From: Streptococcus sp. HMSC078D09
GTDB taxonomy: Bacteria > Bacillota > Bacilli > Lactobacillales > Streptococcaceae
Length of the DNA stretch: 45,063 nucleotides
Direction of reading: 5' to 3'
Assembly: GCF_001813675.1 (NCBI RefSeq)
Contig: NZ_KV813675.1
Location: 208,559 to 253,621, forward strand
The notes under the pieces were generated by a model. It worked only from the letters and a program-made list of their open reading frames with translations. It was not told the origin of the DNA and made no database searches. Of the stretch, positions 1 through 7,074 are shown piece by piece (within the stretch, counting starts at the first letter, position 1; each line of letters begins with the position of its first letter). Position numbers and translations under genes: made by a program.

Positions 1-31
1 CTAGGACTTTTGTCCCAGCCTCATTTTTTTA
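1..31 (+). repeat. 3' end of the interspersed three-hairpin repeat (copy A, cut by window edge)
   Basis: The first 30 bases match the terminator end of the repeats at 4685-4870 and 36240-36423: the CTAGGA arm, a short T-rich loop, the CCCAGCCTC arm and a T tract. Only the tail is visible. It should terminate transcription coming from a gene left of the window. Confidence 0.8.
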
Positions 32-145
32 TCGATAATAGTAATGGAAAAGACGTTTCTTGGAGACAGAAAAATGATAAATCATCAGATTTTAGTGCTA
101 AATCATGTGAAAAAGAAGAAAGAAAGGATAAAAAAGAAGCCTGGC
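32..145. other. intergenic stretch with no recognised feature
   Basis: AT-rich sequence between the repeat tail and the promoter of the PAP2 gene. I see no open reading frame with a ribosome binding site and no strong hairpin. Confidence 0.4.
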
Positions 146-175
146 TTGACAGGCTTTCTTAGGATCGCGTATACT
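146..175 (+). promoter_or_regulatory. sigma-A promoter of the PAP2 gene, -35 inside an inverted repeat
   Basis: TTGACA at 146-151 and TATACT at 170-175 are separated by 18 bp. The -35 hexamer is inside a perfect 7-bp inverted repeat (AAGCCTG at 137-143, CAGGCTT at 150-156). The dyad could be an operator or a weak terminator of upstream transcription; the sequence does not decide. Confidence 0.7.
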
Positions 176-213
176 AGTAGTACAAAAATGAGATGATAGA
201 CAGGAGTGCCAAC

Positions 214-729
214 ATGAAGCCCAATCTTCAAGATTATCCGAAATTTTATCGTTGGCTAACCCTGCCTTTTACGAGAAAGCCACATCGTGTGCAGGTTCTT
301 CAAAGGATGAATCGAATCCTGACTTTCGTGATGCCAGGCATCTACGGCCTGGTCTTTTGTTGGCTGTTTTTAAAGAAAACTTCAATGGGAGAAATCTGGC
401 CTTTTATCTGGATCCCTGCTTCGGGTTTTGTCTTGTTTAGCCTCTTTCGTCATTGGGTCAATGTTCCAAGACCTTATGAAAAATGGGAGATTCAACCCTT
501 ATTAGAAAAGAATTCATCTGGTCATTCCTTTCCTAGCCGACATGTATTTTCGGCGACCATTATCTCCATGTGTGTCTGTCAGTTGTCGCTTTCTCTAGGA
601 ATGTGCTCCATGCTCCTATCTCTTCTATTAGCCCTTGTCCGAGTTATTGGAGGGGTTCATTATCCCAAGGATGTTCTCGTCGCTTGGGGGCTGGGACTCG
701 TTTGGGGAGGACTCTTTTTGCTGGTTTGA
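214..729 (+). CDS. PAP2-family membrane phosphatase
   Basis: This is a 171-residue integral membrane protein of the PAP2 (type 2 phosphatidic acid phosphatase / undecaprenyl-PP phosphatase) superfamily. The three-part active site is visible: R79 to R86-P87 as the KxxxxxxRP-like motif, PSRH at 107-110, and R143 with H149 and D153 in the VRVIGGVHYPKD segment. About five hydrophobic segments surround these motifs. Likely substrates are lipid phosphates such as undecaprenyl pyrophosphate or phosphatidylglycerol phosphate; the substrate cannot be read from sequence. The start was set at 214, not the in-frame ATG at 193, because AGGAG at 202-206 is correctly spaced for 214 and would lie inside the longer reading. 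It is monocistronic or weakly linked to the next gene, which has its own promoter. Confidence 0.85.
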   Translation: MKPNLQDYPKFYRWLTLPFTRKPHRVQVLQRMNRILTFVMPGIYGLVFCWLFLKKTSMGEIWPFIWIPASGFVLFSLFRHWVNVPRPYEKWEIQPLLEKNSSGHSFPSRHVFSATIISMCVCQLSLSLGMCSMLLSLLLALVRVIGGVHYPKDVLVAWGLGLVWGGLFLLV

Positions 730-755
730 ATGAACAAATTGCTGAAAATTGACCT

Positions 756-784
756 TTGTCTAAGAGCGAGGGATAGTGTATACT
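756..784 (+). promoter_or_regulatory. promoter of the GNAT gene
   Basis: TTGTCT at 756-761 and TATACT at 779-784 with a 17-bp spacer, 28 bp before the start codon. A TTGACC at 749-754 is closer to consensus but would need a 24-bp spacer. Confidence 0.55.
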
Positions 785-812
785 GGAAAGTGGACTTAGA
801 ATAGGAGAGAAG

Positions 813-1439
813 ATGAAGTACAGAAAAGCAGAAAAAGCAGATCTGGATCAGGTGGTTCGAGTAGCCAGTACAGCCTTTGAGGACTATCTATTTTTAAAAG
901 TTATCAAGGATTTGGTTCGGGATCCCAAGCAATACCCAGCCTTTGTTGAGGCAATGATGCGCATCTTGGTGAAGGTTTTTCTTAAGCACCATATTTGCCT
1001 TGTGGCAGAAAAAAACGATGAAATTTATGCGGTAGCCTTGTTGCAAAAGGGACCGATTCCTTTTCGGGCCTATCTCTTAAATGGGGGATTTGGTTTGCTC
1101 AAGTTTATTTCCTTGAAAAATATGTTGGCCTACTTTAAATTTATGGAGGACACGGATAAGGAATTGGAGCAAAATGTAGACTTTGATTGGTATTTGATGC
1201 TTCTCGCAGTCGCCCCTAAACACCAACGGCAGGGCTATGGCAGTCGCTTTATGACAGAAGGAATTGAGCCTTTCTTGGAAGAGATCCAAGGAAAAAAACT
1301 AGCCTTTTATACCAATACCAAAGGAAATGTCTATTTTTACACGAAAAATGGTTACAAGGAAGTCTATTCAAGTGAGATTAGCTTTAACCAAGTAGAGATG
1401 GGTAGTTGGTATTTCTTGAAGGAACTAAAAAAACACTAA
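813..1439 (+). CDS. GNAT-family N-acetyltransferase
   Basis: A 208-residue protein with the GNAT fold. The acetyl-CoA pyrophosphate-binding motif A is seen at about residues 126-147, with R-Q-G-Y-G-S as the Q/RxxGxG/A loop after the beta-4 strand LMLLAVAP. The C-terminal YFYTKNGYKEV segment is the usual beta-6 region. The N-terminal part has a helical stretch rich in Phe, Leu and Lys. The substrate (amine, protein N-terminus or small molecule) cannot be told. The start has a good RBS (AGGAGA). The gene converges on queG and shares a bidirectional terminator with it. Confidence 0.85.
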   Translation: MKYRKAEKADLDQVVRVASTAFEDYLFLKVIKDLVRDPKQYPAFVEAMMRILVKVFLKHHICLVAEKNDEIYAVALLQKGPIPFRAYLLNGGFGLLKFISLKNMLAYFKFMEDTDKELEQNVDFDWYLMLLAVAPKHQRQGYGSRFMTEGIEPFLEEIQGKKLAFYTNTKGNVYFYTKNGYKEVYSSEISFNQVEMGSWYFLKELKKH

Positions 1440-1461
1440 GGATACAACCTTAGTGTTTTTT
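1427..1461. terminator. bidirectional rho-independent terminator between GNAT gene and queG
   Basis: CACTAAGG at 1434-1441 pairs perfectly with CCTTAGTG at 1448-1455 around a 6-nt loop, flanked by an A tract on the left and a T tract on the right. It therefore works on both strands. Confidence 0.9.
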
Positions 1462-2600
1462 CATTGTAGCTGTGAATCTGCTTGAACACTGAATTTTTCA
1501 AAGAAAGCAGTTCGTTCTTCTATGATGGCATCCGTCGGATGTTTGATATTCCGTAAGAGCTCAACAAGGTCCGGCGTGACTTCACGGAGCAGTTGCCCTA
1601 AAGACCAGATAGCCGTTGCAATATGAATCTGATTTTGTGAAGTTTCGATGATGTTCAGGAGCTTAGGAATGGCCGAGCGGTCATTGGCATTGGCTAGTGC
1701 GATAATGGCATTGCGCTGGAGGATATTTTTGCCTCGCCAGCTTCCAGCAACGTTCCCGAATTTTTCCTTAAATTGACCGTTGGACAGTTCGATAAAGGGA
1801 ATCAACTCTGGATGAGCCAGATCAGGATCGATTTCTGTTGCCAAGGGATTATCTAGCCCTTTGTTATAAGGGCAGCTAATCTGACAGATGTCACATCCAT
1901 AGATGACCGTTTTAATTTTCTTGCGAAATTCTAGGTCCATCATGCCCTTGTCTTGGGTTTGGAAGGACAAACAACGCTTGGCATTCATAGAGCCATCTCC
2001 GATTAAACAGGAGGTTGGGCAAGCATCTAAACAACGCCGACAGTCTCCACAACCATAGTCGACTGGCTGATCCGGTTCGATTTCGAGGTTGGTAATCAAT
2101 TCGCCCAGAAACATGTAAGAACCGTATTCTTTTGAAATGACCAAGCCATTTTTTCCGATAAAGCCAATCCCTGCTCGTTGGGCGACAGCCGTATCAACCA
2201 ATGCTCCAGTATCGACCATGCCCTTGTATTCAAAATCCTGCGTCATTTCTTCAATCCCAGTAGCTAAGCGGTTGAGCTTGTCTTGAAGGACATAATGGTA
2301 GTCTAACCCCCAGCTGTTTGGAGTGAATTTTCCTCTTTTATAGGCTGTTTTTTGAGGTTGTTGCTTGAGTTTGTGGGGGTAGGCGACAGCGATTGAGATG
2401 ATGGTCTTTGCGGAGGAGAGACTTAATTTGGGTTGGATGCGCTCTTCAATATTCTTATGCTCGAATCCAGAATTCCGTCCTTCCTCAACGGCCAAGCGGA
2501 GCGATTTTTCCAAATAAGCAAAGTCATCAGCAGTTGTAAATCCAATTTTTGAAATCCCAATAGAATGCGCCAGTTGGATAATATTTTCTTTTAGTGTCAT
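1461..2600 (-). CDS. queG: epoxyqueuosine reductase QueG
   Basis: QueG carries out the last step of queuosine biosynthesis, reducing epoxyqueuosine in tRNA to queuosine with cobalamin and two [4Fe-4S] clusters. The two cluster motifs are present: C-G-D-C-R-R-C-L-D-A-C-P-T and C-D-I-C-Q-I-S-C-P-Y-N. A HEAT-like helical C-terminus follows. The family N-terminus corresponds to MTLKENIIQ, giving 379 residues from 2600; an ATG at 2609 would add MKG, and a much longer reading to 2747 would cross the divergent manA start. Neither ATG has a well-placed Shine-Dalgarno sequence, and a TATAAT on the minus strand (2613 to 2608) would start the mRNA about at the ATG, so a leaderless transcript is possible. 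It is divergent from manA. Confidence 0.93.
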   Translation of the reverse strand: MTLKENIIQLAHSIGISKIGFTTADDFAYLEKSLRLAVEEGRNSGFEHKNIEERIQPKLSLSSAKTIISIAVAYPHKLKQQPQKTAYKRGKFTPNSWGLDYHYVLQDKLNRLATGIEEMTQDFEYKGMVDTGALVDTAVAQRAGIGFIGKNGLVISKEYGSYMFLGELITNLEIEPDQPVDYGCGDCRRCLDACPTSCLIGDGSMNAKRCLSFQTQDKGMMDLEFRKKIKTVIYGCDICQISCPYNKGLDNPLATEIDPDLAHPELIPFIELSNGQFKEKFGNVAGSWRGKNILQRNAIIALANANDRSAIPKLLNIIETSQNQIHIATAIWSLGQLLREVTPDLVELLRNIKHPTDAIIEERTAFFEKFSVQADSQLQ

Positions 2601-2607
2601 CCCTTTC

Positions 2608-2636
2608 ATTATACACAAAAATGAAGTTTTTGGCGA
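2608..2636 (-). promoter_or_regulatory. possible promoter of queG giving a near-leaderless mRNA
   Basis: Minus strand: TATAAT at 2613-2608, TCGCCA (4 of 6 to TTGACA) at 2636-2631, 17-bp spacer. Predicted transcription start about 2601, one base before the ATG at 2600. Confidence 0.45.
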
Positions 2637-2660
2637 GAGAGGAAAATAATGGGAAGGGCT

Positions 2661-2688
2661 TTCAAAAACTTTCTTTTTTTTGTATAAT
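2661..2688 (+). promoter_or_regulatory. promoter of manA
   Basis: Consensus TATAAT at 2683-2688 with a weak -35 (TTCAAA, 2661-2666) at 16 bp. The -10 is followed 17 bases later by the GGAGG RBS of manA. Confidence 0.6.
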
Positions 2689-2715
2689 AGAAACATGAAA
2701 TGCGAGGAGGATATT

Positions 2716-3660
2716 ATGGGACAACCATTATTTTTACATTCAGTCATGCAGGAAAAAATTTGGGGAGGAACTCGTCTGAAAGAAGAATTTGGTTACGAAA
2801 TTCCGAGCGACCATGTCGGTGAATTTTGGGCGATTTCAGCCCATCCACATGGTGTTTCTAAAGTAGCCAATGGTCCATACGAAGGAATGGGATTGGATCA
2901 GCTCTATCAAGAGCACCGGGAATTATTCAGTAATCGTAAAGAGCCTGTCTTTCCTTTATTAACAAAGATTTTGGATGCCAACGATTGGCTCAGTGTACAG
3001 GTGCACCCAGATGATACCTATGCAATGGAACATGAAGGAGAACTTGGAAAAACTGAGTGTTGGTATGTGATTGCGGCTGATGAAGGATCTGAGATTATCT
3101 ATGGACACAATGCCAAGTCAAAAGAAGAACTCCGTCAGCAAATTGAGGACAAGAACTGGGATGCTTTGCTGACAAAGGTTCCAGTCAAGGCTGGAGATTT
3201 CTTCTATGTGCCAAGCGGGACCATGCACGCCATTGGTTCTGGAATTTTGATTCTTGAAACCCAACAGTCGAGTGACACCACCTACCGGGTTTATGATTTT
3301 GACCGCAAGGATGCTCAAGGAAACTTGCGGGAGCTTCACTTGGAAAAATCGATTGATGTGTTAAACATCGGTGAGCCGGCAAATAGTCATCCAGATACAG
3401 TTGTTGTCGATGATCTTCGAATGACCACCTTGGTTGCAAGTGACTTCTTCACCGTTTATAAGTGGGAACTGACTGGAAAAGCTGATTTTGAAAAGACTGC
3501 TGATTACAGCTTGTTAAGCGTCTTAGCCGGAGAAGGAAAATTGACGGTAGATGGAAAGGATTATCCTATTCGAAAAGGAAGTCACTTTATCTTACCGAGC
3601 GATGTTGAATCTTGGACTTTGGAAGGGCAAGGTTTAGAATTGATCGTGAGTCATCCATAA
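2716..3660 (+). CDS. manA: mannose-6-phosphate isomerase, class I
   Basis: This cytoplasmic zinc enzyme interconverts mannose 6-phosphate and fructose 6-phosphate and so links mannose uptake to glycolysis. The 314-residue length fits the short Firmicutes type I enzyme. Likely zinc ligands are H97 in QVHPDD, E114 in KTECWY and H171 in GTMHAIG, with R191 in TTYRVYDFDR as the conserved active-site arginine. The start at 2716 follows GAGGAGG with 5 bases spacing; the in-frame ATG at 2680 overlaps the -10 box and is unlikely to be transcribed. It is transcribed alone and ends at a hairpin terminator. Confidence 0.95.
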   Translation: MGQPLFLHSVMQEKIWGGTRLKEEFGYEIPSDHVGEFWAISAHPHGVSKVANGPYEGMGLDQLYQEHRELFSNRKEPVFPLLTKILDANDWLSVQVHPDDTYAMEHEGELGKTECWYVIAADEGSEIIYGHNAKSKEELRQQIEDKNWDALLTKVPVKAGDFFYVPSGTMHAIGSGILILETQQSSDTTYRVYDFDRKDAQGNLRELHLEKSIDVLNIGEPANSHPDTVVVDDLRMTTLVASDFFTVYKWELTGKADFEKTADYSLLSVLAGEGKLTVDGKDYPIRKGSHFILPSDVESWTLEGQGLELIVSHP

Positions 3661-3667
3661 AAAAGAA

Positions 3668-3711
3668 AGGGTTTGAGTTAAAAGTTGTGAAACAACTCAA
3701 GCCTTTTTTAT
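3668..3711 (+). terminator. terminator of manA
   Basis: A GTTTGAGTT arm and an AACTCAAGC arm form a stem with one bulged base around an A-rich loop, followed by TTTTTT. It lies 8 nt after the manA stop. Confidence 0.75.
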
Positions 3712-3736
3712 CTGAAAACTTTTTTTATGTTAAGCC

Positions 3737-3767
3737 TTGACTCTGACCTAAGGGGAGGGGTTATACT
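3737..3767 (+). promoter_or_regulatory. MerR-type promoter (19-bp spacer) of the TipA-like regulator
   Basis: TTGACT at 3737-3742 and TATACT at 3762-3767 are separated by 19 bp, the over-long spacer typical of promoters that MerR-family proteins activate by twisting DNA. The spacer has an imperfect dyad, TGACC and GGTTA arms about 10 bp apart. This fits autoregulation by the downstream gene product. Confidence 0.65.
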
Positions 3768-3777
3768 ATCCTTGTAA

Positions 3778-3926
3778 TACTCTTCGAAAATCAAATTCAA
3801 ACCACGTCAGCGTCGCCTTACCGTATATATGTTACTGACTTCGTCAGTTCTATCTACAACCTCAAAGCAGTGCTTTGAGCAACCTGCGGCTAGCTTCCTA
3901 GTTTGCTCTTTGATTTTCATTGAGTA
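3778..3926 (+). repeat. RUP-like mobile repeat
   Basis: A 149-bp element with imperfect terminal inverted repeats: TACTCTTCGAAAATCAAA at the left and the complement of TTTGATTTTCATTGAGTA at the right, both ending in TA. Inside are two short hairpins (ACTGAC/GTCAGT near 3834-3848 and CAAAGCA/TGCTTTG near 3872-3888). The ends and the CTGCGGCTAGCTTCCTAG block are what I remember of RUP, a non-autonomous pneumococcal repeat thought to be moved by an IS630-type transposase; RUP is usually about 107 bp, so this copy would be a longer variant. It sits between the promoter and the coding region of the regulator. Confidence 0.7.
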
Positions 3927-3939
3927 CAAGGAGGAAATC

Positions 3940-4680
3940 ATGTACCATATCAAAGAAGCTGCAGAGCTGTCGGGTGTCTCTGTCAAGACCTTGCACCACT
4001 ATGACAAGATAGGACTTCTCGTTCCTGTGAAATCTGAAAATGGTTATCGGACATACAGTCAAGAAGATTTAGAACGATTACAGGTGATTCTCTACTACAA
4101 GTATCTAGGATTTTCCTTAGACCAAATAGCAGAACTCTTAGCTGAAGAAAAAGCTAACTTATTGCCCCATTTGACCAAACAGTTGGACTATTTGACTCAA
4201 GAAAGACAACGTCTGGATACCTTGATTTCTACCTTGCAAAAAACCATTCAAGAACAAAAAGGAGAAAGAAAAATGACCATTGAGGAAAAATTCACTGGAT
4301 TTAGCTATCAAGATACTCAAAAATACCAGCAAGAGGCGGTAGAGAAGTACGGTCAAGAAGTCATGGACCAAGCGCTTGAGCGCCAAAAGGGGCGTGAAGA
4401 TGAGGCTACGGAAGCCTTCAACCAAGTTTTTCAAACTTTGGCGCAAAATCTCAAAGATGGTCTATCCGTATCCGCAAATGAAAATCAAAATCAGGCAGCT
4501 AAACTTTTAGAAGCAATTCGAACGTATGGATTTGACTGCTCTATAGAGGTTTTTGGCCATATCGGCAAAGGCTATGTCTATAACCCAGAATTCAAGGAAA
4601 ACATCGACAAGTTTGGAGCTGGCACAGCCCAGTACACTTCGGATGTCATTGCCCACTATGTGGCACATCAACCCAAATAA
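3940..4680 (+). CDS. MerR-family transcriptional activator with TipAS-like ligand domain
   Basis: A 246-residue regulator. Residues 1-70 form the MerR winged helix (YHIKEAAELSGVSVKTLHHYDKIGLLVP, then RTYSQEDLERLQVILYYKYLGFSLDQIAELL). A coiled-coil dimerisation helix follows to about 108. Residues about 110-243 form an all-helical TipAS-like domain that in related proteins binds antibiotics or other drug-like ligands. The longer in-frame reading to 3829 is translated RUP sequence and lacks a suitable RBS; AGGAGG at 3929-3934 supports 3940. The MerR-type promoter upstream suggests self-activation on ligand binding. Ligand and other targets are unknown. Confidence 0.88.
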   Translation: MYHIKEAAELSGVSVKTLHHYDKIGLLVPVKSENGYRTYSQEDLERLQVILYYKYLGFSLDQIAELLAEEKANLLPHLTKQLDYLTQERQRLDTLISTLQKTIQEQKGERKMTIEEKFTGFSYQDTQKYQQEAVEKYGQEVMDQALERQKGREDEATEAFNQVFQTLAQNLKDGLSVSANENQNQAAKLLEAIRTYGFDCSIEVFGHIGKGYVYNPEFKENIDKFGAGTAQYTSDVIAHYVAHQPK

Positions 4681-4684
4681 AAAA

Positions 4685-4870
4685 GAGAGAGTGGGACAGA
4701 AATCGGTAATTCGTTAGAATTCGATTTCGTCGTCCCACCTCCGCACAGTTGAGTAGGGCTGTAAAAGCTGATGAAATCAGCGCAGTAGAGCCCACTCAAC
4801 CACTGCGTCTTGCTCAACAATCCAAAAATAATTGAGAGGCTAGGATTTTTGTCCCTAGCCTCGTTTTTTG
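4685..4870 (+). repeat. interspersed three-hairpin repeat, complete copy B
   Basis: About 186 bp, nearly identical to 36240-36423 (about five differences seen by eye) and to the fragments at both window edges. Three nested structures are visible. Hairpin 1 pairs GTGGGAC with GTCCCAC, with GAAATCG/CGATTTC nested inside. Hairpin 2 pairs GGGCT with AGCCC around an inner GCTGAT/ATCAGC. Hairpin 3 is a terminator (GAGGCTAGG/CCTAGCCTC plus T tract). It begins 4 nt after the regulator stop codon. No convincing coding sequence is seen. Confidence 0.9.
4836..4869 (+). terminator. terminator at the end of repeat copy B
   Basis: A perfect 9-bp stem (4836-4844 with 4854-4862) followed by GTTTTTT. It should end transcription of the MerR-type gene. 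Confidence 0.85.
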
Positions 4871-4960
4871 CTTGGATCAATTTGAAAAGAAGCTGGCTGA
4901 TCTAAGAGAGGTTGGATAAATGAACACAATGAAAACTTTACGAAGATTTCACAATTTCAG

Positions 4961-4989
4961 TTGACAGTCTTGAAAAAAAAGAGTAGAAT
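4961..4989 (+). promoter_or_regulatory. strong promoter of kimA
   Basis: Perfect TTGACA at 4961-4966, 17-bp spacer, TAGAAT at 4984-4989. Predicted transcription start is about 4996, giving a leader of about 60 nt. Confidence 0.85.
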
Positions 4990-5009
4990 AACCCCAGTTT
5001 TATGAAAAA

Positions 5010-5043
5010 GAGGCAGGGAATTCCCGGCCTCATGATCTTTTTT
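5010..5043 (+). promoter_or_regulatory. leader hairpin of kimA, possible attenuator
   Basis: GAGGC (5010-5014) pairs with GCCTC (5027-5031) and GGG (5016-5018) with CCC (5023-5025) across one A/G mismatch, with an AATT loop. A run of six T residues starts 6 nt later (5038-5043). The structure lies in the leader just upstream of the RBS (AAGGAG 5045-5050). It resembles a weak terminator or an mRNA-stability stem; no alternative antiterminator pairing is obvious. Confidence 0.45.
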
Positions 5044-5056
5044 CAAGGAGTTTTTT

Positions 5057-6901
5057 ATGTTTTCAACATTGAAAAAATGGTTTATTGGCCGTCCGTTGAA
5101 ATCTGGTGCAGAAGGTGAAGGCGGATTGCTAGGGAAAATGCAGGCTTTGGCCATGCTCTCTAGTGACGCACTTTCTTCTATTGCCTATGGTCCAGAGCAA
5201 GTTATCTTGGTCTTGATGACCGTATCAGCAGGAGCTATTTGGTGGTCCATTCCGATTGGGATTGTGGTCCTGGTTCTCCTAGCCAGTTTAACGATTTCTT
5301 ATCGCCAGGTCATTCATGCCTACCCTCAAGGGGGAGGGGCCTACATGGTGACTACGGAGAACTTGTCTCCCAAAGCGGGTTTGATCGCTGGTGGTAGTCT
5401 CTTGGTTGACTACATGCTGACAGTAGCAGTATCTGTGTCTTCCGGTGCAGATGCCATCACGTCAGCGATTCCATCTCTTCATCCTTATAATCTTCACATT
5501 TCCATTTTGTTGGTCTTGATTTTGATGCTGATGAACCTTCGGGGGCTACGCGAATCAGCGACATCGTTGATGATTCCGGTCTACCTTTTCATTGTCAGTA
5601 CCATTGCCTTGATCGGCTATGGCGTGATCCAAATCTTGACGGGTCACTTGGCCTATAACGCAACTGCTCATGTGGGTCAAACCATTTCAGGGGTTAGTGT
5701 CATTCTCTTATTGCGGGCCTTTACGAGTGGATCCGCTTCCCTAACAGGGGTTGAAGCCATCTCCAATTCGGTTCCTTTCTTTAAGAAACCAAAAGCAAAG
5801 AATGCAGCCTCTACCTTGACCATCATGGCTTTGATTTTGGGGATTATGTTTGCAGGGATTACCTTCCTCAATTACTGGGTGGGTGTCGTACCAGCAAAAG
5901 GGGTAACAACTCTAGCTCAAATGGCCCAAGCTATCTTAGGAAATTCTCCGGTCGGACAAGCCTTCTTCTACGTTTTCCAATTATCAACAGCCTTGATCCT
6001 GGCAGTAGCGGCGAATACTGGGTTCTCAGCCTTTCCAATGTTGGCCTTTAACATGGCTAAAAACAAATACATGCCACATATGTATATGGAAAAAGGGGAT
6101 CGTCTGGGCTATTCCAATGGGATTTTGACCTTGGCGATTGGTGCCATCGTCTTGCTCTTGATCTTTGATGGGCAAACAGAAAGTTTGATTCCGCTTTATA
6201 CCATTGGGGTCTTCATTCCTTTTGCCCTTTCTCAAACAGGGATGGTGATCCACTGGAAACGCCAATATCAAAAAGGATTTCTCAAGTATTCACTTGCCAA
6301 TATCCTCGGGGCAGCCATCTGTTATGGGATTGTCTTGATCCTCTTGTTGTTCCGTCTGCGTGAAATCTGGCCCTTCTTCCCTATTATTGGTCTTTTGCTT
6401 TGGATGTTCTTAAGTATCCGCAATCACTATGATAAAGTTGCGGCTCAATTGCGCTTGGGAGGTAAGATCGAAAAGACAAGTTATGCGGGCAATACCGTGA
6501 TCGTCCTTGTCGGGAATGTCACTCAGGTAAGTGTGGGAGCTATGAGTTATGCAAATAGCCTAGGAAACGATGTTATAGCTATGCACGTCTCAACGGAAGA
6601 AACCAAGGTCAAAGATGCAGAGGTGGCAGAAGAATTTAAGCACTATTTCCCTCATATTCGCTTTGAAAATGTCATGACGAGCTACCGGGATATTATTCAA
6701 CCAACAGTTGAATTTGTCTCTAAAGTAGCTGAGGAAGCTAAGGAAAAAGGGAATACTGTCACAGTCTTAGTCCCTCAATTCATCCCTAAAAAACATTGGC
6801 AAAATATTCTCCATAACCAAATGAGTTTGAAATTGAAGTACTCTCTTCGTTGGCATGAAGAAGTGGTTGTGGCAAGCTATTCTTACCATTTGTCTGAATA
6901 A
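5057..6901 (+). CDS. kimA: KimA-like high-affinity potassium importer (APC superfamily, KUP-like)
   Basis: A 614-residue membrane protein resembling Bacillus KimA (YdaO), a K+/H+ symporter whose synthesis and activity are controlled by c-di-AMP in Bacillus. The N-terminal LSSDALSSIAYGPEQ segment and the following QGGGAYMVTTENL are characteristic of the family. About twelve hydrophobic segments span residues 25-455, followed by a cytosolic C-terminal domain from about 470 to 614 that in KimA carries the regulatory site. Length agrees with the family (about 600). No c-di-AMP riboswitch is recognisable in the roughly 60-nt leader, in contrast to Bacillus. It is transcribed alone. A general amino-acid permease assignment is the alternative but less likely. 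Confidence 0.82.
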   Translation: MFSTLKKWFIGRPLKSGAEGEGGLLGKMQALAMLSSDALSSIAYGPEQVILVLMTVSAGAIWWSIPIGIVVLVLLASLTISYRQVIHAYPQGGGAYMVTTENLSPKAGLIAGGSLLVDYMLTVAVSVSSGADAITSAIPSLHPYNLHISILLVLILMLMNLRGLRESATSLMIPVYLFIVSTIALIGYGVIQILTGHLAYNATAHVGQTISGVSVILLLRAFTSGSASLTGVEAISNSVPFFKKPKAKNAASTLTIMALILGIMFAGITFLNYWVGVVPAKGVTTLAQMAQAILGNSPVGQAFFYVFQLSTALILAVAANTGFSAFPMLAFNMAKNKYMPHMYMEKGDRLGYSNGILTLAIGAIVLLLIFDGQTESLIPLYTIGVFIPFALSQTGMVIHWKRQYQKGFLKYSLANILGAAICYGIVLILLLFRLREIWPFFPIIGLLLWMFLSIRNHYDKVAAQLRLGGKIEKTSYAGNTVIVLVGNVTQVSVGAMSYANSLGNDVIAMHVSTEETKVKDAEVAEEFKHYFPHIRFENVMTSYRDIIQPTVEFVSKVAEEAKEKGNTVTVLVPQFIPKKHWQNILHNQMSLKLKYSLRWHEEVVVASYSYHLSE

Positions 6902-6916
6902 ACACCGTATATAGAA

Positions 6917-6945
6917 AAGATGTCTGCTTGAGCAGGCATCTTTTT
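6917..6945 (+). terminator. terminator of kimA
   Basis: GATGTCTGCT pairs with AGCAGGCATC (one G/T pair) and is followed by TTTTT. Confidence 0.85.
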
Positions 6946-7000
6946 GGATTTTCTTACACGAAAAAACCACTCGAAAGTCTTGTAAGATACAGCCTTGATC

Positions 7001-7029
7001 TTGAAAAAATGTTAAAAAAATGCTAGAAT
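7001..7029 (+). promoter_or_regulatory. promoter of secA
   Basis: TTGAAA at 7001-7006, 17-bp spacer, TAGAAT at 7024-7029 preceded by TGC, an extended -10. Confidence 0.75.
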
Positions 7030-7074
7030 AAAAAGAACATTTTAGATTTTGAAAAAATCAAAGTAAGGAAAAAA

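Noticed and set aside
137..156. Terminator reading of the inverted repeat before the PAP2 gene
   Set aside because: The right arm is followed by TCTTAGG and no true T tract, and the -35 box lies in it; an operator or chance dyad is at least as likely.
2601..2747. Extended N-terminus of QueG up to 2747
   Set aside because: It would cross the divergent manA promoter and start codon and does not match the family N-terminus.
3829..3939. 37-residue N-terminal extension of the MerR-type regulator
   Set aside because: It is translated repeat sequence without an RBS, and the MerR helix-turn-helix begins at 3940.
4920..4964. 14-codon frame before kimA (MNTMKTLRRFHNFS)
   Set aside because: It overlaps the -35 of the kimA promoter, so it lies outside the predicted transcript, and it has only a weak RBS.
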